Assembly (NCBI GenBank): GCA_944385665.1
Contig: CALWYB010000002.1
Coordinates: forward strand, 1-64,000
DNA length: 64,000 bases
Origin: an uncultured Oscillospiraceae bacterium
GTDB taxonomy: Bacteria > Bacillota > Clostridia > Oscillospirales > Oscillospiraceae
Direction: 5' to 3'
Position 1 is the stretch's first letter; the number at the start of each line of letters is the position of its first letter. The notes below the pieces were generated by a model. That model had not been told where the DNA came from and did no database searches. It worked only from the letters and a program-made list of their open reading frames with translations. Both the position numbers and the translations under genes were made by a program. Below, in pieces: positions 49,883 through 57,985 of the stretch.

Positions 49883-51151
49883 TCAGTACAGCAGCAGCTG
49901 GCCGTCGTACAGTCCCGTGGCCTGGACGATGACCTCGTCTCCCGCCCGCAGGGCTTTTTTGTCGGTGCGCACCGACTGGACCACGTAGAAGTCCTCCCCC
50001 TCGGTGAGGATGGTCACCGGCTTGAACTCCGCCCGTCCGGCGGTGACCACATACACCCCCAGGGTGTTGGTCTCGGTGGTCTCGCCGGTCTCCTCGTCGG
50101 TGGAGGTGGAGGTCACCATGCGCAGGGCGCTCTTGGGCACCCGCAGGCCGGTGCGGCTATTGAAGATAAGCTCCGCCGTCTCCCGGCGCAGCAGGGTGGT
50201 CTGCTCCAGATAGCGGTCGCTGGACAGCACCACCACCGCCTGGCCCTGGCCGTCCTGGTTCACCTTCTCCACCGTCATGGGCACGTCCTGGGTGAAGTCC
50301 CCGGCAAAGCGGAGGGTGAGCGTCCCGGCCTGCTCCAGCCGCTCCCCCTCCTCCTGGGTGACCACCGCGGCAAAGTACCACTTGTCCGAGGAGATGAGCT
50401 TGCCCACCGCGGCGCTGTCCCCGGCGGGGTTCTGGCTGAGCAGGTCCTCCAGGGCCTGGGGCGTCAGGTTCATGGCGCTCTCCGGGTTGATGAGCCCCTC
50501 ATACCCGTCCACCAGGGTGGAGAAGGTGCCGGTCACCGGGGCGGTGATCTGGGTGATGGCGGAGTAGCTCTGGTTGCGCAGGGTCTGGTACTGGGTTTGC
50601 AGATCCTGGAGCCGGGCGGCCAGCGTCTCCGTGTTCAGATCGTCGCTGTAAGTGTACTCCCGGCGCAGCACCTTGCCCTTCACCTCCAGCACCTGGTCCT
50701 CCAGGTCGCTGAAGTCCTGCTGGGTGCTGGCTGCCCGGAGGGATACCATGGCGTTTAAAATGTCGTCGTTGAGCTTGGCCGCCGAGCTGACGCTCTCCCC
50801 CTGGCCCATGGCGTACTGGAGCTGGGTGATCTCCAGGCGCAGGGCGTCCTGCTGCTCCTGGGCCTGGCGGGCCTGGTCGTCCCGGTAGATGAGGGCCACC
50901 GTCTGGTTGATGCCCACCTTTTCACCTTCGCCCCGGGTCACGTCCACAATGCCGTCGCTGCCCGAGAGCACCTGTTCCTGGCGGATGATGAGCCCGTCGG
51001 TCTGGATGCTGTCGTTGAGGGTGTAGCTGTAGGTGTAGGTGGTGGTAAAGGGGTCCTGGAAGGTCTTCCACAGGCTGACCAGGAAGTAGAGCGCCAGCGC
51101 CCCGGCAAGCAGGGCGATGACAAAGGTGATAAGGGGTCTTCCTTGTTTCAT
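49883..51151 (-). CDS. HlyD-like membrane fusion/adaptor protein
   Basis: 422 residues. One N-terminal membrane anchor (about 8-27) is followed by a barrel-sandwich segment (about 50-95, GLIIRQEQVLSGSDGIVDVTRGEGEKV), a helical hairpin (about 95-205) and a second lipoyl-like half (ITAPVTGTFSTLVDGYEG) with beta-barrel domains, the arrangement of HlyD/membrane fusion proteins. No ABC exporter is adjacent. Similar genes occur beside sepF in other Firmicutes, so a cell-envelope role is possible. The ribosome site is weak (GAGAGA). Confidence 0.8.
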   Translation of the reverse strand: MKQGRPLITFVIALLAGALALYFLVSLWKTFQDPFTTTYTYSYTLNDSIQTDGLIIRQEQVLSGSDGIVDVTRGEGEKVGINQTVALIYRDDQARQAQEQQDALRLEITQLQYAMGQGESVSSAAKLNDDILNAMVSLRAASTQQDFSDLEDQVLEVKGKVLRREYTYSDDLNTETLAARLQDLQTQYQTLRNQSYSAITQITAPVTGTFSTLVDGYEGLINPESAMNLTPQALEDLLSQNPAGDSAAVGKLISSDKWYFAAVVTQEEGERLEQAGTLTLRFAGDFTQDVPMTVEKVNQDGQGQAVVVLSSDRYLEQTTLLRRETAELIFNSRTGLRVPKSALRMVTSTSTDEETGETTETNTLGVYVVTAGRAEFKPVTILTEGEDFYVVQSVRTDKKALRAGDEVIVQATGLYDGQLLLY

Positions 51152-51192
51152 AGCGTTCTCTCTTTCTGCCCGCTGGCAGGGGGCTGGATGGA

Positions 51193-51426
51193 TCAGGTCT
51201 CCTGGGGAGAGGTGAGGGGAATGGGCCGCTCGGGCACAATCGTCGAAATGGCATGTTTATAGATGACCATTTGCTTGCCGTCGCTGCTCAGCACCACGGT
51301 AAAGGCGTCAAAGCCGGTGACATAGCCCCGCATCTGGTAGCCATTCATCAAAAAAACGGTGACGTTCCGGCGTTCCCGGCGGACCTGGGTGAGAAAGATC
51401 TCCTGAAGATTGTTGTTTTTCTGCAT
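51193..51426 (-). CDS. hfq: RNA chaperone Hfq
   Basis: 77 residues. Sm-like protein that forms a hexamer and binds small RNAs and U- or A-rich RNA. The Sm1 motif is [26 protein letters not shown] and the Sm2 motif is [13 protein letters not shown], the latter with the usual YKHAIST. AAAGGAG 8 bases upstream selects ATG 51426 over an in-frame GTG at 51435. It lies 48 bases downstream of miaA, a pairing kept in many bacteria. Confidence 0.96.
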   Translation of the reverse strand: MQKNNNLQEIFLTQVRRERRNVTVFLMNGYQMRGYVTGFDAFTVVLSSDGKQMVIYKHAISTIVPERPIPLTSPQET

Positions 51427-51474
51427 ACGTAGCACTCCTTTTTCTATGGCCCGGAGTCCCGGACCTGAGTGCCC

Positions 51475-52419
51475 CTATGATATACCAAATTCTTCCAGAT
51501 ATTCTGTCGAAGCCCGCCGCCCCTGCTCAAAATCCGGGGGATCGTCCCAGCGGACCCAGCGTGTGTTGGGGTTACGGCCAAACCAGGTGAGCTGCCGCTT
51601 GGCGTACTGGCGGGAGCGCAGCTTCACCACGTCGGCGGCCTCCTTCCAGGTCATCTCCCCGGACAGGGCCTGGGTGAACTCCTTGTAGCCGATGGCCTGC
51701 ATGGCGGTACATTTGGGGGAGATACCGCTGGTGAGCAGCCGGCGCACCTCGTCCTCCAGCCCGGCGGCCACCATCTCGTCCACCCGCTGGTCGATGCGCC
51801 GCCACATGGCCTGCCGGTCCTGGAAGGCCAGGCCGATGGTCAGGGCGTCATACCGGGGCGGGATGGCCTGGGTCTCCCGGTTGTGCTGGGTGATGGTCTT
51901 TCCGGTGGAGCGGTAGACCTCCAGGGCGCGGATGATCCGCTTGTGGTCGTTGGGGTGGAGGCGCTGGGCGGCCTCGGGGTCTACTTTCGCCAGCTCCTCC
52001 AGCATGGCCTGCCCGCCCTGTTCCGCCATTTCCCGCTCCAGCTCCCCCCGCAGGGCGCTGTCGGGGGAGAAGGGGGCGAAGGTGCGCCCGGAGAGCAGCG
52101 AGTCGATGTACAGCCCCGTCCCACCGGCCACAATGGGCAGCTTGCCCCGCTCCAGCACGTCGTCCACACACCGGGCGGCCATCTCCACGTACCGGGCCAC
52201 AGAGAAGTCCTCCTCCGGGTCGGCCACGTCGATCATGTGGTGGGGGATGCCCCCCATCTCCTCTTGGGTGGGCTTGGCAGTGCCGATGTCCATGGTGCGG
52301 TAGATCTGCATGGAATCGGCGGAGATCACCTCGCCGTTGTGGCGCTGGGCCAGCTCCACCGCCATGCGGGTCTTGCCGGAAGCTGTTGGGCCGACGATCA
52401 CTAAGATTTTGGGGGGCAT
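51475..52419 (-). CDS. miaA: tRNA dimethylallyltransferase
   Basis: 314 residues. It transfers a dimethylallyl group to A37 of tRNAs reading UNN codons. The P-loop is GPTASGKT (residues 10-17), followed by ISADSMQIYRTMDIGTAKPT, GGTGLYIDSLL and HPNDHKRIIRALEV, and the C-terminal YAKRQLTWFGRN. MiaB, which thiomethylates the same base, is also in the window at 62018-63439. GAGGTG precedes ATG 52419. It is cotranscribed with hfq and separated from mutL by a hypothetical gene and repeat B6. Confidence 0.96.
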   Translation of the reverse strand: MPPKILVIVGPTASGKTRMAVELAQRHNGEVISADSMQIYRTMDIGTAKPTQEEMGGIPHHMIDVADPEEDFSVARYVEMAARCVDDVLERGKLPIVAGGTGLYIDSLLSGRTFAPFSPDSALRGELEREMAEQGGQAMLEELAKVDPEAAQRLHPNDHKRIIRALEVYRSTGKTITQHNRETQAIPPRYDALTIGLAFQDRQAMWRRIDQRVDEMVAAGLEDEVRRLLTSGISPKCTAMQAIGYKEFTQALSGEMTWKEAADVVKLRSRQYAKRQLTWFGRNPNTRWVRWDDPPDFEQGRRASTEYLEEFGIS

Positions 52420-52461
52420 GGGGGTTCACCTCGGTTCGTTTCTTTTTCTGTTTATAAAGCG

Positions 52462-53180
52462 TTCCGCCCTGCGGGGCGGGTTCCTTTTTGTTTGCCCAAA
52501 AAGGAACCAAAAATGCCCTGGGGGCCGCCTTCGATGAGCGCCTCCGCGCAGCGGGCGCTCATAGGCAGCGCCCCCCAGACCCCGGTTTACGGGGGACGCC
52601 TTCCTGAGGACTTGACGCTTTCATCCGGCGGGCAAAATCTGAGTGGCTGGTCCTTCTCGCCGCCGGGCCACTGGGCCCTAGGTGTGCAAAATTTGGTGGA
52701 CAGGTTCGCTGAAATGACTCCGCCTACATTGGCAAAGCCAGGGAAGCTGGGCCGTTGCCGTGGGCGCACACGGTCCGCCCAATTCCCATCGCACCAAACG
52801 AGTAGGCAGGCACCAGGCGGGGTATGTTTAGAATGTAAAGCTTTTAAACTTTGATGGCAAAAGGGCCCAGTGGCCCGGAAAGAGGAGCAGACCCCACTCT
52901 ATTGGGGGCCCCCACCGAAGCCCAGCGAAGCGGGTTCGATGGGGAGAGGAGGAGCAAGGGAGCGCCATGACGGATGCCCATACTTGGGCGTCCGGAATAG
53001 AGCGGACTTTGTGACGACGATGCCCGCCGGAACTTACCGACCAGCCGAAGTGACCCTCTTTCGTAATGGGGTCCGGGGCAAGCCGACTGTGAGCACCCGC
53101 TGCGCGACGGTGCTCACCGAAGGCGGCCCCGGCGATTCTTTGGTGACTTTCTGATCGCTCAGAAAGTCACACCCCGTCCT
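52462..53180. repeat. Family B element B6, inverted-repeat pair
   Basis: Plus half: GCCCTGCGGGGCGG edge, H1 52480-52489/52498-52507 (GTTCCTTTTT/AAAAAGGAAC), H2 52534-52542/52554-52562 (ATGAGCGCC/GGCGCTCAT), GGCGGGCAAAATCTGAGTGG. Central box GCACCAAACGAGTAGGCAGG near 52793. Minus half with an extra 90-base piece (about 52900-53020), H2 53089-53097/53109-53117 (GTGAGCACC/GGTGCTCAC), H1 53143-53153/53160-53170 (GTGACTTTCTG/CAGAAAGTCAC). No credible gene. Confidence 0.82.
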
Positions 53181-53223
53181 CCTGCGGGGAGTTTACCTCT
53201 ATTATACTCCCCCGGTCAATGGT

Positions 53224-53904
53224 CTATTTTGGCCCCTCATAGGTCTGGGGCATGGGCCAGGCGGTAACGGCGTCCCGGGCAGTCTCCAGCAGCTCCACCA
53301 GGGCGTCCAGCTTTTGAAAAAACTCGCTGTCCTCATAATCCCGGGGCTTTTCCTCCTCCAGATCCCACGGGTCCAAGCCCGGAGGAATGGGCAGCTCTTC
53401 CAGACTGATTTTGACGCAGACCATATGCTGCCTGCTGCCGGGGAGCAGGGGCTCCACCCGCACGGAGGCCTTTTCGCACTTCTTCAACCCCTGCCGCAGC
53501 TCATGGCTCTGGAGCACCCACCGAGTAAATTGGGGGTTGTCCGACTTCAAGCCCCGCTGGGCCGCCAAGTCGGGAGCTCCGTAGTCGGGGGTGAGCTCCC
53601 CCTTGCCCCCCAGCATTTTATAGCCCTGCTCCAGCCCATCCAGCATCGTGTTGAGTCCCCGGCGTATCATGCCGCCGCCGGTGATTTTCAGGGTATAGGG
53701 GGCCTGGAGCTCCACCCGGCAGGCCGCCGTGATGTTCCAGCTCACCCCGTAGCGGCCATAGCTGTCCAGCCAGGGCGAAAGGTGGATGGGTCCCTTATCC
53801 CGGGGCAGCACCAGGGCGGCGTGGGCCTGGTCCTCATCGGGCAGGCCAAAGAACTCCCCGCCCCGGGAGAGGTGGTAGTAATATAGTCCGGCATTCCAGC
53901 TCAT
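53224..53904 (-). CDS. Hypothetical protein between mutL and miaA
   Basis: 226 residues, not recognised. It is soluble, with tryptophan- and tyrosine-rich motifs (MSWNAGLYYYHLSRGGEFFG, GRYGVSWNITAACRVELQAPYTLKITGGGM), a basic middle and an acidic C-terminal third (DPWDLEEEKPRDYEDSEFF). AAAGGAG lies 8 bases before ATG 53904, and codon use is like its neighbours, so it looks like a real gene. It separates mutL from miaA, which are adjacent in many Clostridia, and is itself followed by repeat B6. Confidence 0.7.
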   Translation of the reverse strand: MSWNAGLYYYHLSRGGEFFGLPDEDQAHAALVLPRDKGPIHLSPWLDSYGRYGVSWNITAACRVELQAPYTLKITGGGMIRRGLNTMLDGLEQGYKMLGGKGELTPDYGAPDLAAQRGLKSDNPQFTRWVLQSHELRQGLKKCEKASVRVEPLLPGSRQHMVCVKISLEELPIPPGLDPWDLEEEKPRDYEDSEFFQKLDALVELLETARDAVTAWPMPQTYEGPK

Positions 53905-53947
53905 AACAGGGCTCCTTTCTTTCAGGGGCTTTCAGGTGTGTGGACAG

Positions 53948-54008
53948 CGAGGCGAAACGAAGTTTCGCAGAAAGTTCTTTTGCCTACTTTTCTTTCAAGA
54001 AAAGTAGG
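53948..54008 (-). repeat. Family A repeat A8 (short)
   Basis: On the minus strand it begins directly at the mutL stop: CCTACTTTTCTT / AAGAAAAGTAGG, then GCGAAAC-TTC-GTTTCGC. The terminal GTGGGAG hairpin is absent in this copy. Confidence 0.8.
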
Positions 54009-56039
54009 TCAGGCGCGTTTAAACTGCTTCTCCAGCTCTTTCCGTGTCAGCTCAATGGCAACCGGGCGCCCATGTGGGCAGTACTTGACGCTTCCGTCCA
54101 TCACTGCCCGGGCCACCCGCTCCAGCTCCTGAGGGCTGGTCTTCCAGCCCCCCTTGATGGCCGCCTTGCAGGCCATGGTGTGCAGCAGCTCATCCCGGGC
54201 GGCGGCGGGGTCGGCGTGGCCGGTGGTGAGCAGCTTCTGGGCCAGCTGGGTCAGGGTGTCGGGGATGTCCTCCACGTCCAGATAGTCGGGGGCCTCCCGC
54301 ACCGCCAGGGTGCCGCCGCCGAAGTCGTCGGCCTGGAAGCCGAACTGCTCCAGCAGGGGCCGGTTGGCCAGCAGCACCGCCTGCTCCTCCGGGGCCAGGC
54401 GGCAGATGGCCGGACTGAGCAGGGTCTGGGCCATGGCCTGGTAGCCCTGGGCCTTCATGCGGTCAAAGTTCATCCGCTCGTGGGCGGCGTGCTTGTCGAT
54501 GAGCAGCACCTTGTCCCCCTGCTCCACAATGATGTAGGTGTTCAGCACCTCCCCGGCCACCCGCCAGGGCTCCACCTGCGGCTCAGGCGCAGGGGCAGGC
54601 GCCGCCTCCGGCTGCGGAATCTCCACCGGGTTTTCCACCGGTGCGGCCTCCGGCTGGGACTCCGCCACCGGCTCCGGGATGGGCCGGGATTCCGATTTGT
54701 CCGGGATAACTTGTGCGTGTTTCTCCAAATTTTCCGGAGACGAGAGGATTTCCTGCGGAATCTTATCCACTTTGTCCACAGAGTTTTCCACAGGTTGTAT
54801 GAAGTTGTCCACTTTGTCCACCAAGTTTTCCACACCGCTTTCCACAGTGGGCACCCGTTTGGGAACCGGAGAACGGGGAGCCGGGGCGGGGGGCGGCGTC
54901 CAGGCGGGACGGGGCTTGGGGGAGAAGCGGGGGACGGCTGTGTCGGCCACGGTGAGCTGCCGGTAGGTCTGGGCGGACAGGCCGGGCAGAGTGGTCTGTC
55001 CCGGGGTCTGCTTGGGCCGGGCGGGGGAGAAGGTGGCCTGGGGATGGCTGCGGTCCCCCTCCAGGGCGGAGAGGACGGCGTGGTAGACGGCGTTGAACAC
55101 CTCCCGCTCGCTTCCGAATTTCACCTCGGTCTTGGCGGGATGGACGTTCACGTCCACCTGACTGAGCTTCACCTCCACGTGGAGGACGCAGGCGGGGAAC
55201 TTGCCCACCATCTTCTGGTTCTGGTAGGCCTGCTCCAGGGCGGCCATCAGCAGACGGGACTTCACCTGCCGCCCGTTGACAAAGAAGAACTGCCAGTTCC
55301 GGCTGGCCCGGCAGCAGGCGGGCTGGGAGACAAAGCCGGTGACCTTGATGCCGTCGCCGCCGCTCTTCACCTCCCGCAGGCCCAGGGCCAGCTCCCGGCC
55401 CAGCACGGCGTACACCGCGCTTTGCAGCACCCCGTCTCCGGGGGTGAGCAGCTCCTGCTTGCCGTCCCGGATAAACTTCACGCTCACCTCCGGATGGGAC
55501 AGGGCCACCCGCTGGACCACGCCAAAGACGGCGGCCCCCTCGGCGGAGTCCTTCTTCATAAATTTCAGCCGGGCAGGGGTGTTGTAAAACAGGTCCCGCA
55601 CCACCATGGTGGTGCCCAGGGGACAGCCCGCCTCCTCCATCTCTCCGGGTACGCCCCCCTCCAGGGCCAGGGAGGCCCCCAGAGGGGCGTCGGCGGTGCG
55701 GGTCATCACCTCCACCCGGGACACGGCGGAAATAGCCGCCAGAGCCTCGCCCCGGAAGCCCAGAGTGCCGATGGCCTCCAGGTCGTAGGCGGTGCGCAGC
55801 TTGCTGGTGGCGTGGCGGAGAAAGGCGGTTTTCAGCTCCCCGGCGGGGATGCCCTTGCCGTCGTCGGTGACCCGCAGGAAGGTAAGTCCCCCGTGGGAAA
55901 TTTCCACCGTCACCTTGGAAGCCCCGGCGTCGATGGCGTTTTCCATCAGCTCCTTGGCCACGCTGGCGGGCCGCTCCACCACCTCGCCGGCGGCGATGAG
56001 ATCGGCCACATGGGAATCTAATACTTGAATGGTTGGCAT
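54009..56039 (-). CDS. mutL: DNA mismatch repair protein MutL
   Basis: 676 residues. The GHKL ATPase domain has KELMENAIDAGA (about 29-40), the DDGKGI loop and TLGFRGEALAAI. A long Pro/Glu/Val-rich linker (about 335-480) joins the C-terminal dimerisation/endonuclease domain, which has DKHAAHERMNFD, resembling the endonuclease motif DQHAxxExxxxE with D for the last E, and CPHGRP near the end. Clostridial MutL proteins are usually nicking enzymes. GAGG lies 6 bases before ATG 56039. It is next to a binding-lipoprotein gene rather than directly after mutS. Confidence 0.95.
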   Translation of the reverse strand: MPTIQVLDSHVADLIAAGEVVERPASVAKELMENAIDAGASKVTVEISHGGLTFLRVTDDGKGIPAGELKTAFLRHATSKLRTAYDLEAIGTLGFRGEALAAISAVSRVEVMTRTADAPLGASLALEGGVPGEMEEAGCPLGTTMVVRDLFYNTPARLKFMKKDSAEGAAVFGVVQRVALSHPEVSVKFIRDGKQELLTPGDGVLQSAVYAVLGRELALGLREVKSGGDGIKVTGFVSQPACCRASRNWQFFFVNGRQVKSRLLMAALEQAYQNQKMVGKFPACVLHVEVKLSQVDVNVHPAKTEVKFGSEREVFNAVYHAVLSALEGDRSHPQATFSPARPKQTPGQTTLPGLSAQTYRQLTVADTAVPRFSPKPRPAWTPPPAPAPRSPVPKRVPTVESGVENLVDKVDNFIQPVENSVDKVDKIPQEILSSPENLEKHAQVIPDKSESRPIPEPVAESQPEAAPVENPVEIPQPEAAPAPAPEPQVEPWRVAGEVLNTYIIVEQGDKVLLIDKHAAHERMNFDRMKAQGYQAMAQTLLSPAICRLAPEEQAVLLANRPLLEQFGFQADDFGGGTLAVREAPDYLDVEDIPDTLTQLAQKLLTTGHADPAAARDELLHTMACKAAIKGGWKTSPQELERVARAVMDGSVKYCPHGRPVAIELTRKELEKQFKRA

Positions 56040-56058
56040 AGGTACCTCTTCCAATCTG

Positions 56059-57306
56059 TTAGTTTGCGCTCTCCTGCTCCAGCGGGATGGAATAGACCAC
56101 CGACCAGCCCCGCATGGTGGACTCCAGCAGGATCTCCTGCTCCTGGGTCTGGCCGTCCTCCAGGGTCACGGTGGCCCGGAAGGTGATGGAGGGGTCCTCC
56201 CGCTTCACCAGCTCCACGTCCCCCAGCTGCCAATCGGTGTAGTTTTCATAGTACCGCTCCACCTCCCGGCGGGCGGCCTGCTCCGTATCCTGAGGGGGCA
56301 GCTGGGCCATGTACACCGGCAGGAATCCCCGGTGGAGCAGCTCCTCCTGGCCGGTCTGGCTGCGCAGCCAGCGCACCACCGCCCGGGCGGGGTGATCCTG
56401 GGGCAGGTCCGCCCGGAGGACGGCGTAGTAGCCGTCGCTGAGGGGGTAGCTGCCGTCGGCAATGGACTGAGCCGTGGCGGCCACGCCCTCATAGTCTAAA
56501 ATCTTCAGCTCGCTCCCGATGCCGGTGAAGTGGTCCATATCCTCCAGGTAGTTAAAGAGGGTATAGCCCAGGGCGTAGGTGTTTGTGGGCTGGTCAAACA
56601 TGCCGCCGCTGTGGTAGTAGGCCACCTGCTCCAGCATGCCCTCCATGGTCAGCTCCACGTAGTTCTCCTGGATGGAGGGGTCCATGGCCTGGCCGTCCAG
56701 AATCAGGTTGTCCATCTGGGACTGGCTGCCGCTGTCGGCGTTACGGCAGATGGGCACCAGTCCCCGGTCCGGTCCGCCCAGCTCGCTCCAGTTGGAGATG
56801 CCGTTGTGGAGGTAGATCTCCCGCACCTGGTCGCCGGTGATGTTGGAGGCGGTGTTGTCCTTGGGGGTGATAAAGATAAGGGCCTCGGCGGCCACCTGGC
56901 TGTACTCCAGCTCCACCCCGGCCTGCCGGGCCTGCTCCCGCACGGCGGGGGAGGCGTAGGGCACCAGGATGAGGTCCAGCTCCCCGTCAATCAGCGCCTC
57001 ATAGGAGGGAACGGTACGCAGGGGCTCCCAGGGGTAGCTTTCGTCCTTCATGCTGCCTCCCGCCCCCTCATACACCGCCTGGACCATGCCCAGGGTGGAG
57101 GTGGAGCCGTTGATGCGGGGGTAGTTCTCCAGGGTCACCCCCAGGTCGGAAAGGGCCATGGCGGGCTCCATGGTCTCCCCCTGGGACGAACTGGAGGAGG
57201 CGGAAGGACTCTGGGACCCGCTTTGGCTGCCGCTGCCGGGGTCGGTTTTGGGGGCGCAGGCGGTGAGAAACAGGGCGGTGAGGAACAGGGCACACAGTCG
57301 TTTCAT
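56059..57306 (-). CDS. PstS-like substrate-binding lipoprotein
   Basis: 415 residues. A lipoprotein signal ends in LTAC with the cysteine at residue 17, followed by a Ser/Gly-rich linker and a PBP-like domain: NGSTSTLGMVQAVYEG, the phosphate-type loop ISNWSELGGPDRGLVPICRNADSGSQSQMDN, and SYPLSDGYYAVLR. These fit the PstS/SphX fold, but no Pst transporter genes are nearby and about 80 residues at the C-terminus are extra. AAGGAGG lies 8 bases before ATG 57306. It sits 19 bases upstream of mutL, where such a gene is not normally found. Confidence 0.8.
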   Translation of the reverse strand: MKRLCALFLTALFLTACAPKTDPGSGSQSGSQSPSASSSSSQGETMEPAMALSDLGVTLENYPRINGSTSTLGMVQAVYEGAGGSMKDESYPWEPLRTVPSYEALIDGELDLILVPYASPAVREQARQAGVELEYSQVAAEALIFITPKDNTASNITGDQVREIYLHNGISNWSELGGPDRGLVPICRNADSGSQSQMDNLILDGQAMDPSIQENYVELTMEGMLEQVAYYHSGGMFDQPTNTYALGYTLFNYLEDMDHFTGIGSELKILDYEGVAATAQSIADGSYPLSDGYYAVLRADLPQDHPARAVVRWLRSQTGQEELLHRGFLPVYMAQLPPQDTEQAARREVERYYENYTDWQLGDVELVKREDPSITFRATVTLEDGQTQEQEILLESTMRGWSVVYSIPLEQESAN

Positions 57307-57351
57307 GGTCACGGCCTCCTTTTCATCCGAATCAGCCAGTGGTTTGCATGC

Positions 57352-57843
57352 CTACAAGCTCAAGGACAGGGTATCCGGGTCAATACAGGCCCGGCGGGGA
57401 TGCCTGGGGTCGATATAAATAACAGGGTACTGGATCGGGGCGGGCTGGGTCCACAAAAGGGGGCTGGTCACGGTATAGCGCTTCCCCTCCCACAGGTAGG
57501 CGGCCCGCACCACCCAGGGGGAGTTTTTCCCCGGAATATTGGTAAAACTGCGGGTATTCCAGGTGATCCACATCCATTTTTCCACGGAACAGCCCACATG
57601 CTCCACTCTTACTCCCCGCTCCCGCAGGCGGCGGATGCAGACCTTGCGCCTCACATAGCACAGCAGGCACACCCCCGCCGCCGCCAGCAAAACCAGCCCA
57701 ACGACAGAGAACATCCAGCTCTCGCCGCTGCGCATGGGCAGATGCAGCCCGGTAAACAGAAGCCCCATCACCACAAAGGCCGCGCCGATGCCGCCCAGCA
57801 CCAGAGCCAGAAGTTGGGAAACATACTGAGGCGGGGTTTTCAT
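57352..57843 (-). CDS. Small membrane protein (DUF3592-like)
   Basis: 163 residues. Two membrane helices (about 11-31 and 44-63) are followed by a basic stretch and a beta-rich cytoplasmic or outside domain ending in YPVIYIDPRHPRRACIDPDTLSLSL, which recalls DUF3592 proteins. AAAGGTGAGAG precedes ATG 57843. With the lipoprotein gene downstream it separates mutS from mutL. Confidence 0.65.
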   Translation of the reverse strand: MKTPPQYVSQLLALVLGGIGAAFVVMGLLFTGLHLPMRSGESWMFSVVGLVLLAAAGVCLLCYVRRKVCIRRLRERGVRVEHVGCSVEKWMWITWNTRSFTNIPGKNSPWVVRAAYLWEGKRYTVTSPLLWTQPAPIQYPVIYIDPRHPRRACIDPDTLSLSL

Positions 57844-57938
57844 GGGCAGCTCTCACCTTTCTGTAAAGTTTTTTCCTTTACATGATCTTTTCGGAAGAAA
57901 TGCGTCGGTTTTAGGGTTTCGCCCCAGGGGAGACGCTT

Positions 57939-57966
57939 GTTCCTTTCTGCTCGCACAGAAAGGAAC
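57939..57966 (-). repeat. Family B H1 remnant near mutS end
   Basis: Isolated hairpin GTTCCTTTCTG / CAGAAAGGAAC (57939-57949 with 57956-57966), 20 bases past the mutS stop, in the same position as H1 of complete B elements. No other B module is seen. Confidence 0.65.
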
Positions 57967-57985
57967 CATCGTCCCTAAACGCCTC

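Noticed and set aside
52870..53154. Short open frames inside family B elements
   Set aside because: They translate hairpins and constant boxes, differ in frame between copies and lack ribosome sites.
53940..56021. 693-residue open frame antisense to mutL
   Set aside because: Shadow frame; mutL has all expected motifs on the other strand.
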